A stretch of DNA of 64,000 nt. It comes from Achromobacter spanius. GTDB taxonomy: Bacteria > Pseudomonadota > Gammaproteobacteria > Burkholderiales > Burkholderiaceae_B. A program made the position numbers and the translations under genes. The notes beneath the pieces are model-generated. The model was not told the origin of the DNA, ran no database searches, and saw only the letters and a program-made list of their open reading frames with translations. The number at the start of each line of letters is the position of its first letter. Within the stretch, counting starts at the first letter, position 1. The DNA lies in NCBI RefSeq assembly GCF_002812705.1, contig NZ_CP025030.1, positions 2,356,001 through 2,420,000 on the forward strand, in the 5' to 3' direction. Below, piece by piece: positions 17,610-25,265 of this stretch.

Positions 17610-19505
17610 ATGCGTCGCCTGACACTTCGATTCATTCTTGCCGTCCTGGTGCTGCTGACGCTGTCGCGGCTGGGGCTGGCTTTCTGGATGTGGGACCGCG
17701 TGCAAGCGGCCGGCGGCTTGTGGCCGCTGCTGCTGGGCGGGCTGCGCATCGACGTCTGCCTCTTGTCCATGGTGATCGCGCTGCCCGCGGTGTTCTCGCC
17801 CTGGTTCGGGCATCGGCCCTTGGCCGCGCGCATCACCGCGTGGTGGTTCCGCGTGTGGTGGATGCTGTATGTGCTGCTGGAAGTGTCCACGCCGCAATTC
17901 ATCGCGGAATACGACACGCGGCCGAACCGGCTGTACTTCATCTACCTGCTCAATCCCAAGGAAGTGGGGTCGATGCTGTGGCAGGGCTACAAGGGCGTGC
18001 TGCTGGCCGCGTTCGTGGTGCTGGTCTTGGCGGCGTGGCTCGCATTCAAGCTGTTTCCGACGCGGTCGCGCGATGGGTTCATGGCCTGGTGGAAGCGGCC
18101 GATTGCGTCCTTCGTGATCCTGGCGCTGGTGGTGCTGGGCGCGCGCGGCACTTTGGAACATCGCCCCATCAATCCGGCCAAGGTGGCGTTCAGTTCGGAC
18201 GCCATGGTCAATGCGCTGGCGCTGAACTCGCTGTACAGCGTGTTCGATGCGGCCTATCGCATGCGCGATGAACGCTCGTCAGCGGCAATGTATCCGAAGA
18301 TGCCGGTGGACCGCATGAACGCCATCGTCCGCGAAAAAGCTGGCTTGACCGGCGCGCCGCTGGATGCGCGCTACCCCAGCCTGCACGAACAAAAGGCCAC
18401 CGTGCGCCGCGACAAGCCGCTGAACGTGGTGATCATCCTGCAGGAAAGCCTGGGCGCGCAGTACGTGGGCAGCTTGGGCGGACGCGATCTGACGCCCAAC
18501 ATCGACCGCCTGTCCAAGGACGGCTGGATGTTCCACCGCGCCTACGCCACCGGCACGCGCTCGGTGCGCGGCATTGAAGCGGTGACGGCGGGCTTTCTGC
18601 CCAGCGTGGCCGACGCGGTGGTCAAGCTGCCGCGCTCGCAGACCGGCTTTTTCACCTTGGCGCAGGTGCTGGGCAAGCATGGCTACCACTCGCGCTTCGT
18701 GTATGGCGGCGAGTCGCACTTCGACAATATGCGCGCGTTCTTCCTGGGCAACGGCTTTGACGAAGTGATCGACCGGCCCAAGTTCGTGAACCCGGTGTTT
18801 GAAGGTTCATGGGGCGCGTCCGACGAAGACATGTTCAATCAGGTAGACCGCCTGCTGCGCGCCGACGGCGACAAGCCGGTCTTCACGCTGGCGTTTTCCG
18901 TGTCGAACCATTCGCCGTGGGAATACCCGGAAGGCCGCATCAAGCCGGTGGGCGACCCCGCCACCGTGGACAACACGGTGCGTTATGCCGATTGGGCGTT
19001 GGGGCAGTTCTTCGACAAGGCAAAGCAGGCGCCGTACTGGAACAACACGGTGTTCCTGGTGATCGCGGATCACGATTCGCGTGTGTATGGGTCCATACCC
19101 GTACCGGTGCGCCACTTCCAGATCCCCGCGCTGTTCCTGGGCGCCGGCATCTCGCCGCGCCAGGACGAGCGCTTGGTGAGCCAGATAGACATGGCGCCGA
19201 CGCTGTTGTCGCTGATCGGCCTGGACAACGTGAACCCGATGTTGGGCGCCGACCTGACGCAACGCGACCCAAACCGCGCGATGATGCAGTACGCGGACAA
19301 CTTCGGCTATTTGCAAGGCGACAAGCTGCTGGTGCTGGAACCCGCGAAGGAACCCCGCGAATTCCGCTATGAAGCGGCGCCGGTTGGGCAAAATGAAACG
19401 TATGCGCCCGTGCAGCCGGCAGGCCCGGCGTTGACGGAAGAAGCGTTGGCGCATGCGCTGTGGGCAAGCTGGGCGTATCGGGAAGAAAAGTATCGATTGC
19501 CGTGA
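17610..19505 (+). CDS. LTA-synthase-family sulfatase-fold membrane enzyme
   Basis: A 631-residue inner-membrane protein. Five hydrophobic helices (about 7-26, 38-62, 77-95, 129-150, 163-180) precede a periplasmic alkaline-phosphatase/sulfatase domain from about residue 265. Visible active-site pieces are ILQES (Glu279), TGTRSVRG (314-321, nucleophile Thr region), SNHSPWEYP (432-440) and ADHDSR (486-491, metal Asp/His). In Gram-negatives this family includes OpgB-like phosphoglycerol transferases and phosphoethanolamine-type enzymes; true lipoteichoic acid is not expected. CGGAGGG at 17595-17601 supports the ATG. The insertion sequence begins 15 bp after its stop. Confidence 0.87.
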   Translation: MRRLTLRFILAVLVLLTLSRLGLAFWMWDRVQAAGGLWPLLLGGLRIDVCLLSMVIALPAVFSPWFGHRPLAARITAWWFRVWWMLYVLLEVSTPQFIAEYDTRPNRLYFIYLLNPKEVGSMLWQGYKGVLLAAFVVLVLAAWLAFKLFPTRSRDGFMAWWKRPIASFVILALVVLGARGTLEHRPINPAKVAFSSDAMVNALALNSLYSVFDAAYRMRDERSSAAMYPKMPVDRMNAIVREKAGLTGAPLDARYPSLHEQKATVRRDKPLNVVIILQESLGAQYVGSLGGRDLTPNIDRLSKDGWMFHRAYATGTRSVRGIEAVTAGFLPSVADAVVKLPRSQTGFFTLAQVLGKHGYHSRFVYGGESHFDNMRAFFLGNGFDEVIDRPKFVNPVFEGSWGASDEDMFNQVDRLLRADGDKPVFTLAFSVSNHSPWEYPEGRIKPVGDPATVDNTVRYADWALGQFFDKAKQAPYWNNTVFLVIADHDSRVYGSIPVPVRHFQIPALFLGAGISPRQDERLVSQIDMAPTLLSLIGLDNVNPMLGADLTQRDPNRAMMQYADNFGYLQGDKLLVLEPAKEPREFRYEAAPVGQNETYAPVQPAGPALTEEALAHALWASWAYREEKYRLP

Positions 19506-19519
19506 TGGGTTTCTAGCGC

Positions 19520-20804
19520 TGTATGGACCGGGGACATGGGTGACACATGTTCGGGGACATGGGTAACACATAGGTTTTTATCCTATTGGGGTGCTCTGAG
19601 GTCGATCTGTTGAACAATTTTGTACAGGAAGACGACATCAAGCACGCCGTCTTGCGAGGAGGGTCTGACCGCGACAGGCAGACCCGCCATTCCCTCTCCG
19701 ACGAAGACGACGCGTCCGTTCACAATGATCTGCCCTTTGGTCCTGACCTTGAGCACTCGATCGCCCGACTCGTATTCGATCGGAGGCAACGAGGCAGGAT
19801 AGCGACGAGGGCTAGGTCTATATCTCGACAGGGGCGGCATCTGCCCCAACGCCTGGTGGGGCCGGACGTGGTTGTACTGTTCACGCCACTGATCCATGGC
19901 TTGCTGGCAGTCCAGCAGACTGCTAAACCCCCGGGCCTGGATCAACTCGCGCTTGAGCGTTCGATGCAGGCGTTCTAGCTTGCCTTGGGTTTGCGGGTGG
20001 CGAGGGCGACTGTGACTGATACGCACACCCAGCCGCATGAGCCAAACCTCCAGGCCTGTCAGCCCCAGGCCGCGCACCGATGCCCAGGATGGGCCGTTGT
20101 CCGCGGTGATCCGTTCGGGCAATCCGTAACGGCGAAATACGGCCTTCAGGTGCTGCTGCACAGTTTTGCTGCGCTCATCGCCACAAGCCTGGATGCACAG
20201 GGCGTAGCGTGAGTGATCGTCCAATAGCGTCAGCGGATGGCACCGTCCCTGACGCGCGTCGGTCAGGGCAAAGTGCCCCTTGAAGTCCATCTGCCACAAC
20301 AGGTTTGGCGCCTCATGCTCAAAGCGCTGGTTCGCCAGCCCGACGTTCGAGTCCTCGCCTTGGACCCGATAGCCATGTCGTCGCAAAATTGCCGAGATGG
20401 TACTGGGCGCGGGCGCCGTAGTCGGCCCAAGCAGCGCCCGCAACTTGCGAGGCCCCCAGTACGGGTAACGCTTGTGCAGGTCGATCACCTGCGCTTCGAT
20501 TTGCTCACACGTGCGCCCAGGGCTATTGCCTGGCCTGCGAGACAGATCTTGCAACCCAGCCTGGCCGTTCTGCTCGTAGCGGCCCAACCACTTGTATGCG
20601 GTCTTGGCGCTGATATCGAAACGCCGGCAAAGCTCCCGCACATTGCTGCCCGGTTGCAGGGCAAGCTGAACGAACTCCATTCGGCAGGACATAAGGCTTG
20701 ACTCCTTCCACGGCATCGCTCGCTCCTAAAAACGACCATACCGTGATGCTAGAAGTGTTACCTATGTCCCCGAACACCCGTTACCCATGTCCCCGGGCCA
20801 TACA
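19520..20804 (-). mobile_element. Intact IS481-family insertion sequence
   Basis: 1,285 bp with ends TGTATGG...CCATACA and imperfect terminal inverted repeats of about 49 bp. Each repeat holds two copies of a CGGGGACATGGGTAACA-like motif. It is flanked by a 5-bp direct repeat AGCGC (19515-19519 and 20805-20809), which looks like a target duplication. It contains one complete transposase gene on the minus strand. Intact ends, intact gene and preserved target duplication point to a recent insertion. Confidence 0.88.
19583..20716 (-). CDS. IS481-family transposase
   Basis: A 377-residue DDE transposase. An N-terminal helix-turn-helix (NVRELCRRFDISAKTAYKWL, about 25-44) is followed by a second HTH-like segment and the rve catalytic core: Asp144 in WQMDFKGH, Asp206 in ITADNGPSW and Glu248 in GKLERLHR. 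After the core comes the usual YNHVRPHQALG segment and a C-terminal beta domain. No frameshift or stop is seen, so the element may be active. The first ATG may be slightly upstream of the true start (alternatives are Met9 and Met13). Confidence 0.93.
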   Translation of the reverse strand: MPWKESSLMSCRMEFVQLALQPGSNVRELCRRFDISAKTAYKWLGRYEQNGQAGLQDLSRRPGNSPGRTCEQIEAQVIDLHKRYPYWGPRKLRALLGPTTAPAPSTISAILRRHGYRVQGEDSNVGLANQRFEHEAPNLLWQMDFKGHFALTDARQGRCHPLTLLDDHSRYALCIQACGDERSKTVQQHLKAVFRRYGLPERITADNGPSWASVRGLGLTGLEVWLMRLGVRISHSRPRHPQTQGKLERLHRTLKRELIQARGFSSLLDCQQAMDQWREQYNHVRPHQALGQMPPLSRYRPSPRRYPASLPPIEYESGDRVLKVRTKGQIIVNGRVVFVGEGMAGLPVAVRPSSQDGVLDVVFLYKIVQQIDLRAPQ

Positions 20805-20829
20805 AGCGCCGTGATGAAGTCGTGGTCAC

Positions 20830-20999
20830 GTAGGATGGGTGAAGTGCGAGAAATCTTCACCCAAGAACCCCACCTCCCATCGCACGTAACCCATCACGCC
20901 CGGCAAGCAAATAACCCTTCCCGGGCGCAGTCACGATGGGTTGCGCGCGGCAAAGGGTGGGGTTCTTTCACCCGGCTTGCCGCGCTCCACCCATCCTAC
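20830..20999. repeat. Interspersed palindromic repeat cluster A (two units, inverted)
   Basis: Unit 1 at 20830-20898 reads GTAGGATGGGTGAAGTGCG...CGCACGTAACCCATC, and unit 2 at about 20935-20999 reads GATGGGTTGCGCGCGG...CCGCGCTCCACCCATCCTAC. The two are in opposite orientation and each can fold on itself. The TAG stop of the fumarylacetoacetase gene lies inside the terminal GTAGGATGGGT of unit 2. Further copies are at 24849-25053 and 61362-61620. Confidence 0.8.
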
Positions 21000-22315
21000 A
21001 ATTTGGCGGGCAGCACTACGCCGGAGGATTCGCCGAAACCGATTTTCGGGTAGCCCGCTTTCTCGCATGCGGCGCGCATGATGATCTGGTCGCCATCTTG
21101 CAGGAAGGTGCGCTTTTCGCCCCAGGGCAGATCAATCGGGGTCTTGCCGCCATTGCTCAATTCCAGCAAGGACCCCGCTTCCGACGGCTGCGGGCCGGAC
21201 AGCGTGCCGGTGCCCAGCATGTCGCCCGGTTGCAGGTTGCAGCCGTTCACCGTGTGGTGCGCAATCAGTTGCGCCACGTTCCAGTAAGCGTCGCGGAAAT
21301 TGCTGCGCGACAGGGTCACCGGCGGTTGCTTGGCGTCGCGCGACTGCGCGGTGGTCATCAGCACTTCCAGTTGCACGTCGTAGGCGCCCTTGGCGCGGTT
21401 CGCGTCGGAGGCCAGGTACGGCATCGGCTGCGGTTCGGACGGACCGCGGTTGTACTGCGTGCGGAACGGCTCCAGCGCTTCCATCGTTACGATCCACGGC
21501 GAGATCGTTGACGCAAAGTTCTTCGACAGGAAGGGTCCCAGCGGCTGGTATTCCCAGGCCTGGATGTCACGCGCCGACCAGTCGTTCAGGATGCACAGGC
21601 CAAACACGTGGCCATCGGCGTCGGCCAGGTTGATGCGATCCCCTTGCGCGTTGCCGGTGCCCACGAAGATGCCCAGTTCCAATTCGTAATCCAAGCGGGC
21701 GCAAGGGCCGAACTGCGGCGCGTCGCCTTCGTTGGCGGGGCGGGTCTGGCCCACGGGGCGCGGAAACTTCTGGTCCACGCCGATGCTGGACGCACGGCCG
21801 TGGTAGCCGATGGGCACCCACTTGTAGTTCGGCAGCAAGGGGTTGTCCGGGCGGAATTGCTTGCCAATGGCGGTGGCGTGATGCACCGAGATGTAGAAGT
21901 CGGTGTAGTCGCCGATGCGCGCGGGCGTGGTGTGCTCAGCGTCGGCTTGCGCAACCAGCAGCGGCTCGACCACGTTGCGCAACGCGGCGCCTTCGCGCAG
22001 CGCGCGCGACAGTGCCAGGCGCAGGGCGCTCCAATGTGCCTGGCCCAAGGCCATCAGCGCATTCAGGCTGTCGCTGGCGCAAGCGGCCAAGGCTTCGGCG
22101 GCCTGGCCTTCAAACGGCTTAGCCGCCGCCAGCGCGGCCAGGTCCAGGATCTGGTCACCAATGGCCACGCCGGGGCGGAACGATTCGTTCGAGCCCTTGC
22201 GGCGGAACGCGCCGTAGGGCAGGTTTTGCACCGGAAAGTCCGACGTGCCGGTGTTGGCGCTGGCAATCCAGCTTTTCAAGGACGGGTCGTGGGTTTCGTT
22301 TATCGAGGTGGTCAT
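20996..22315 (-). CDS. fahA: Fumarylacetoacetase
   Basis: A 439-residue enzyme for the last step of tyrosine/homogentisate breakdown: fumarylacetoacetate to fumarate and acetoacetate. The small N-terminal SH3-like domain (NLPYGAFRR) precedes the FAH fold with DYTDFYISVHHATAIGKQF (metal Asp and catalytic His), YHGRASSI, YELELGIFVG (Glu ligands), DWSARDIQAWEYQPLGPF and GTGTLSGP. All expected motifs are present. It lies 151 bp downstream of hmgA on the same strand. The stop codon is contributed by an interspersed repeat. Confidence 0.95.
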   Translation of the reverse strand: MTTSINETHDPSLKSWIASANTGTSDFPVQNLPYGAFRRKGSNESFRPGVAIGDQILDLAALAAAKPFEGQAAEALAACASDSLNALMALGQAHWSALRLALSRALREGAALRNVVEPLLVAQADAEHTTPARIGDYTDFYISVHHATAIGKQFRPDNPLLPNYKWVPIGYHGRASSIGVDQKFPRPVGQTRPANEGDAPQFGPCARLDYELELGIFVGTGNAQGDRINLADADGHVFGLCILNDWSARDIQAWEYQPLGPFLSKNFASTISPWIVTMEALEPFRTQYNRGPSEPQPMPYLASDANRAKGAYDVQLEVLMTTAQSRDAKQPPVTLSRSNFRDAYWNVAQLIAHHTVNGCNLQPGDMLGTGTLSGPQPSEAGSLLELSNGGKTPIDLPWGEKRTFLQDGDQIIMRAACEKAGYPKIGFGESSGVVLPAKL

Positions 22316-22412
22316 GGCTGCGTGTCTCGTTAATGTGTGTGTTGGGGGCGGCTAGCCGGAGGAATGCCAAATTGTGTGCGCTAAACATTGAACGCCAAAT
22401 GTTGAACGCCAA

Positions 22413-22440
22413 ACGGCGATGCGTTTGCGCGCATCGCCGT
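22413..22440 (-). promoter_or_regulatory. Strong hairpin between hmgA and fahA
   Basis: ACGGCGATGCG and CGCATCGCCGT form an 11-bp perfect stem with a 6-nt loop, preceded by two direct copies of TTGAACGCCAAA (22388 and 22403). It lies about 26 bp after the hmgA stop. There is no long T run, so it is more likely an mRNA-stabilising or partial termination structure than a full terminator. Confidence 0.55.
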
Positions 22441-22466
22441 GAACGTGGATCAGCGAGGAACCGCCG

Positions 22467-23765
22467 TCACGCCTTGTTGGGATCGAAGTGCTTCACGATG
22501 CCCTGCCAGCACCGGTAGTAGTCGCCTTGCAGGTCTTTGGAAGCCAGCGCCTGCGCGGTCGGACGGATCACCCGGCGCGTTTCAAACATGAACGCCATCG
22601 TATCGCGGATGTAGTGGGCGCTGTGCGTGTCGGCGTGCGAGGCCTTTTCGAACGTCTCGGCGTCGGGGCCGTGGCCGCTCATGCAGTTGTGCAGGCTGGC
22701 GCCGCCGGGCGCGAAGCCATCGGCCTTGGCGTCGTACACGCCCTGGATCAGACCCATGAACTCGCTGGCGACGTTGCGGTGAAACCAGGGCGGACGGAAG
22801 GTGTTTTCCATGGCCAGGATGCGCGGCGGGAAAATCGCGAAGTCCATGTTGGCCGTGCCCGGGGTGTCCGACGGCGCGGTCAGCACGGTGAAGATCGACG
22901 GGTCCGGATGGTCGAAGCTGATCGAGCCGATGGTGTTGAAGTGGCGCAGGTCGTACTTGTAGGGCGCATGCGTGCCGTGCCAGGCCACGACGTCCAGCGG
23001 TGAATGGTCGATGGACGCGCGCCAGAAGCCGCCGGTGAACTTCGCGATCAATTCAAAGTCGCCTTCGACGTCTTCGTACCAGGCCACCGGCGTCTTGAAG
23101 TCACGAGCGTTGGCCAGGCAGTTTGATCCAATGGGGCCCAGTTCAGGCAGGCGCAGCGCCGCGCCGAAGTTCTCCAGCATGTAGCCGCGCGCTTCACCGT
23201 CCAGCAGTTCGACACGAAAGCGCACGCCGCGCGGAATCACGGCAATTTCCAGGGGCTCAAGATCGATCAGGCCCAGTTCGGTAGCCAGGCGCAGCCGGCC
23301 TTGCTGCGGCACCAGCAGCAGTTCACCGTCGGCGTTGTAGAAGTAGCGACCCTGCATTGAGCGGTTGGCGGCGTACAGGTGAATGGCGACGCCGCCCTGT
23401 TCGTCGGGGCCGCCGTTGCCGCCCCAGGTCTTCACGCCTTCCAGAAAGTCGGTGGGGGCGGCGGGAATCGGCAGCGGGTTCCAACGCAGTTGGTTCGGCG
23501 TGACCGGGCCGTGGCCGAACGTGCTTTCCCAGCCCGCGGCGCCGTCAAACGCTTCAAACGGCTTGTGCTGCGCGCCCGGGCGGATGCGGTACAGCCACGA
23601 ACGGCGGTTTTCGTTGCGCGGGGCGGTGAAGGCGGTGCCGGAAAGCTGTTCGGCATACAGGCCGTAGGGGCATTGCTGGGGCGAATTGCGGCCCACGGGC
23701 AGGGCGCCGGGCAGTGCCTCGGTGGCACAGTCGTTGCCGAAACCGGTCAGATATTGCAGTTCCAT
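22467..23765 (-). CDS. hmgA: Homogentisate 1,2-dioxygenase
   Basis: A 432-residue Fe(II) cupin dioxygenase that opens homogentisate to maleylacetoacetate. It begins [20 protein letters not shown], the classic N-terminus, and has the iron-ligand regions [29 protein letters not shown] and [14 protein letters not shown]. The start at 23765 is fixed by AGGAGG 6 bp upstream. It is the first gene of the hmgA-fahA operon, divergent from a LysR regulator. No maleylacetoacetate isomerase gene is seen nearby. Confidence 0.96.
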   Translation of the reverse strand: MELQYLTGFGNDCATEALPGALPVGRNSPQQCPYGLYAEQLSGTAFTAPRNENRRSWLYRIRPGAQHKPFEAFDGAAGWESTFGHGPVTPNQLRWNPLPIPAAPTDFLEGVKTWGGNGGPDEQGGVAIHLYAANRSMQGRYFYNADGELLLVPQQGRLRLATELGLIDLEPLEIAVIPRGVRFRVELLDGEARGYMLENFGAALRLPELGPIGSNCLANARDFKTPVAWYEDVEGDFELIAKFTGGFWRASIDHSPLDVVAWHGTHAPYKYDLRHFNTIGSISFDHPDPSIFTVLTAPSDTPGTANMDFAIFPPRILAMENTFRPPWFHRNVASEFMGLIQGVYDAKADGFAPGGASLHNCMSGHGPDAETFEKASHADTHSAHYIRDTMAFMFETRRVIRPTAQALASKDLQGDYYRCWQGIVKHFDPNKA

Positions 23766-23892
23766 GGAATCCTCCTGGGTGGCGGCGCGGTGCGTGGCCG
23801 CGCGGTCGGTATGGGGCCGTCTGTAAAAACAGCGGCAATGCGTCATTGTCGGAAAAAATCACCACTATGGATACGGGAATGCAAAAATACAG

Positions 23893-23913
23893 ACTATAAA
23901 TTTCGTGAATAGT
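23893..23913. promoter_or_regulatory. LysR-type T-N11-A operator
   Basis: ACTAT-N11-ATAGT, a symmetric T-N11-A box, lies 14 bp before the LysR gene start and in the divergent hmgA/lysR spacer. It is positioned for autorepression and for activation of hmgA by the LysR protein. Confidence 0.6.
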
Positions 23914-23926
23914 AGGGGGGGCGGCA

Positions 23927-24835
23927 ATGGCCGAACTGCGCGACGTCGATCTGAATCTGCTGATCTTGTTCCAGCACTTGCTGGAAGACCGCAACCTGTC
24001 GGCCGTGGCGCGCCGCATGGACCTGACGCAACCCGCCGTCAGCAACGCGCTGCGCCGTCTGCGCGAGGCCTTTGGCGACGAGCTGTTCGTGCGGACGGGG
24101 CAGGGCATGCTGCCCACTCCCCGGGCGCAGCGGCTGGCCGGCCCCGTCAGTGAAGCGCTGACCGTGCTGACGCAGGCGCTGCAAGACCAGGATGTGTTCG
24201 ACGCCGCGACCAGCAGCCGACGCTTTCGCGTGGCGATGACGGACGTGGGTGAAATCCACTTCATGCCGCGCTTGATGGAAGTGTGCGTGCAGGTGGCGCC
24301 ACACGTGCGGATTGATTCAGTGCGGGTGCAGGGGCCGGACTTGCCGCGCGAAATGGAGTCGGGCCGGGTGGACCTGGCGATTGGCGCGTTCGACGAGATG
24401 GGCGCGGGCACGTTGCAACGCATGCTGTTTCGCCAGGGCTACGCAACCTTGTTCCGGCAAGCGCATCCCACGGCGCATGCCGGCATGGGCATCAAGGCAT
24501 TTCGCGCGGAGCGCCATTTGATCGTGTCGCGCGCCGCGCCCTATGGGCAGGTGAACCAGTCAATGGAGCGCGCGGGGGTGGTGCTGGCGGAACACTTCAG
24601 CGTGCCGCACTTTTCGGCCGTGCCGTATATCGTGAGCGCAACGGATCTGCTGGCCACTGTGCCTGAAAAGCTGGCCGCCAGCGCCGCCCGGCCGTTTGGG
24701 TTGCGCTTCATGACACCGCCAGTGAAGGTGCCGGCATTACAGACAAACCTGTATTGGCAACGCCGGGTTGATCGGGATAGCGGCAATCAATGGCTGCGCG
24801 GGTTGATTTTGAATACGTTTGGGGTGGGGGGGTGA
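23927..24835 (+). CDS. LysR-family regulator of homogentisate catabolism (predicted)
   Basis: A 302-residue regulator with an N-terminal winged helix (DLNLLILFQHLLEDRNLSAVARRM and TQPAVSNALRRLREAFGDELF, about 6-55) and a C-terminal periplasmic-binding-like co-inducer domain. The sequence is closest in style to NodD/LinR-type LysR proteins (LFVRTGQGMLPTPRAQ). GGGGGGGCGG precedes the ATG. Divergent placement from hmgA with a T-N11-A box between them implies control by homogentisate or a related aromatic; this is inferred from context. Confidence 0.88.
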   Translation: MAELRDVDLNLLILFQHLLEDRNLSAVARRMDLTQPAVSNALRRLREAFGDELFVRTGQGMLPTPRAQRLAGPVSEALTVLTQALQDQDVFDAATSSRRFRVAMTDVGEIHFMPRLMEVCVQVAPHVRIDSVRVQGPDLPREMESGRVDLAIGAFDEMGAGTLQRMLFRQGYATLFRQAHPTAHAGMGIKAFRAERHLIVSRAAPYGQVNQSMERAGVVLAEHFSVPHFSAVPYIVSATDLLATVPEKLAASAARPFGLRFMTPPVKVPALQTNLYWQRRVDRDSGNQWLRGLILNTFGVGG

Positions 24836-24848
24836 ACGCCGGATGCTC

Positions 24849-25053
24849 GTAGGATGGGTGAAGCGCGAAAAATCGGCAAAAAGAAAACCGATGTGAATCG
24901 CGCGTAACCCATCATGCAGCGTTTGCGTTATGGCTGAATCTTCCCGGAATTCAACGCTGCTTGATGGGTTGCGCGCGTTCGATGTTTTCGTTCTTCTTTA
25001 TTTTTTATCGCGCTCCACCCATCCTACGATCTAGCGCGCTTCACCCATCCTAC
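24849..25053. repeat. Interspersed palindromic repeat cluster B (two units plus a half)
   Basis: Unit 1 at 24849-24914 (GTAGGATGGGTGAAGCGCG...CGCGTAACCCATC), unit 2 at 24963-25027 (GATGGGTTGCGCGCG...CGCGCTCCACCCATCCTAC) and a half unit at 25032-25053 (AGCGCGCTTCACCCATCCTAC). The half unit forms the final codons and stop of the DUF2783 gene. Confidence 0.8.
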
Positions 25054-25246
25054 ATCCCACCACTGACTCTCGGGCTTGCTGCAATGCTTCGCGCAACAGG
25101 GCCATGTCGCCCAGATGGTTGGCCAGCAGCAGGATCAGCGCGGCGTTCAGTTCGTGGCTTTGCTCGTTCGTCAGGTCGCGATGGGTTTCGATCAGCGCCT
25201 CGTAGAAATCGTCGGGCGAACTCAGGTTGGTGTCGGTTATCAGCAT
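25031..25246 (-). CDS. DUF2783-domain small protein
   Basis: A 71-residue acidic, helical protein (MLITDTNLSSPDDFYEALIE, then LLANHLGDMALLREALQQAR) matching DUF2783, a family of unknown function found beside aromatic-ring flavin hydroxylases. The start at 25246 is 19 bp after the stop of the hydroxylase gene. The last seven residues, CRMGEAR, are encoded by an interspersed repeat rather than by native sequence, so the natural C-terminus has probably been replaced. Function unknown. Confidence 0.8.
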   Translation of the reverse strand: MLITDTNLSSPDDFYEALIETHRDLTNEQSHELNAALILLLANHLGDMALLREALQQARESVVGCRMGEAR

Positions 25247-25265
25247 GATGGGATGACCTCTGGAA

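Noticed and set aside
17530..17622. A 30-codon frame starting MVLLGMDSGILSS before the LTA-synthase-like gene
   Set aside because: No good ribosome site, overlaps the next gene start and is short; considered as leader peptide but there is no supporting signal.
20830..20999. CRISPR array
   Set aside because: The repeats are inverted pairs with long, different loops and no regular spacers; no cas genes are present.
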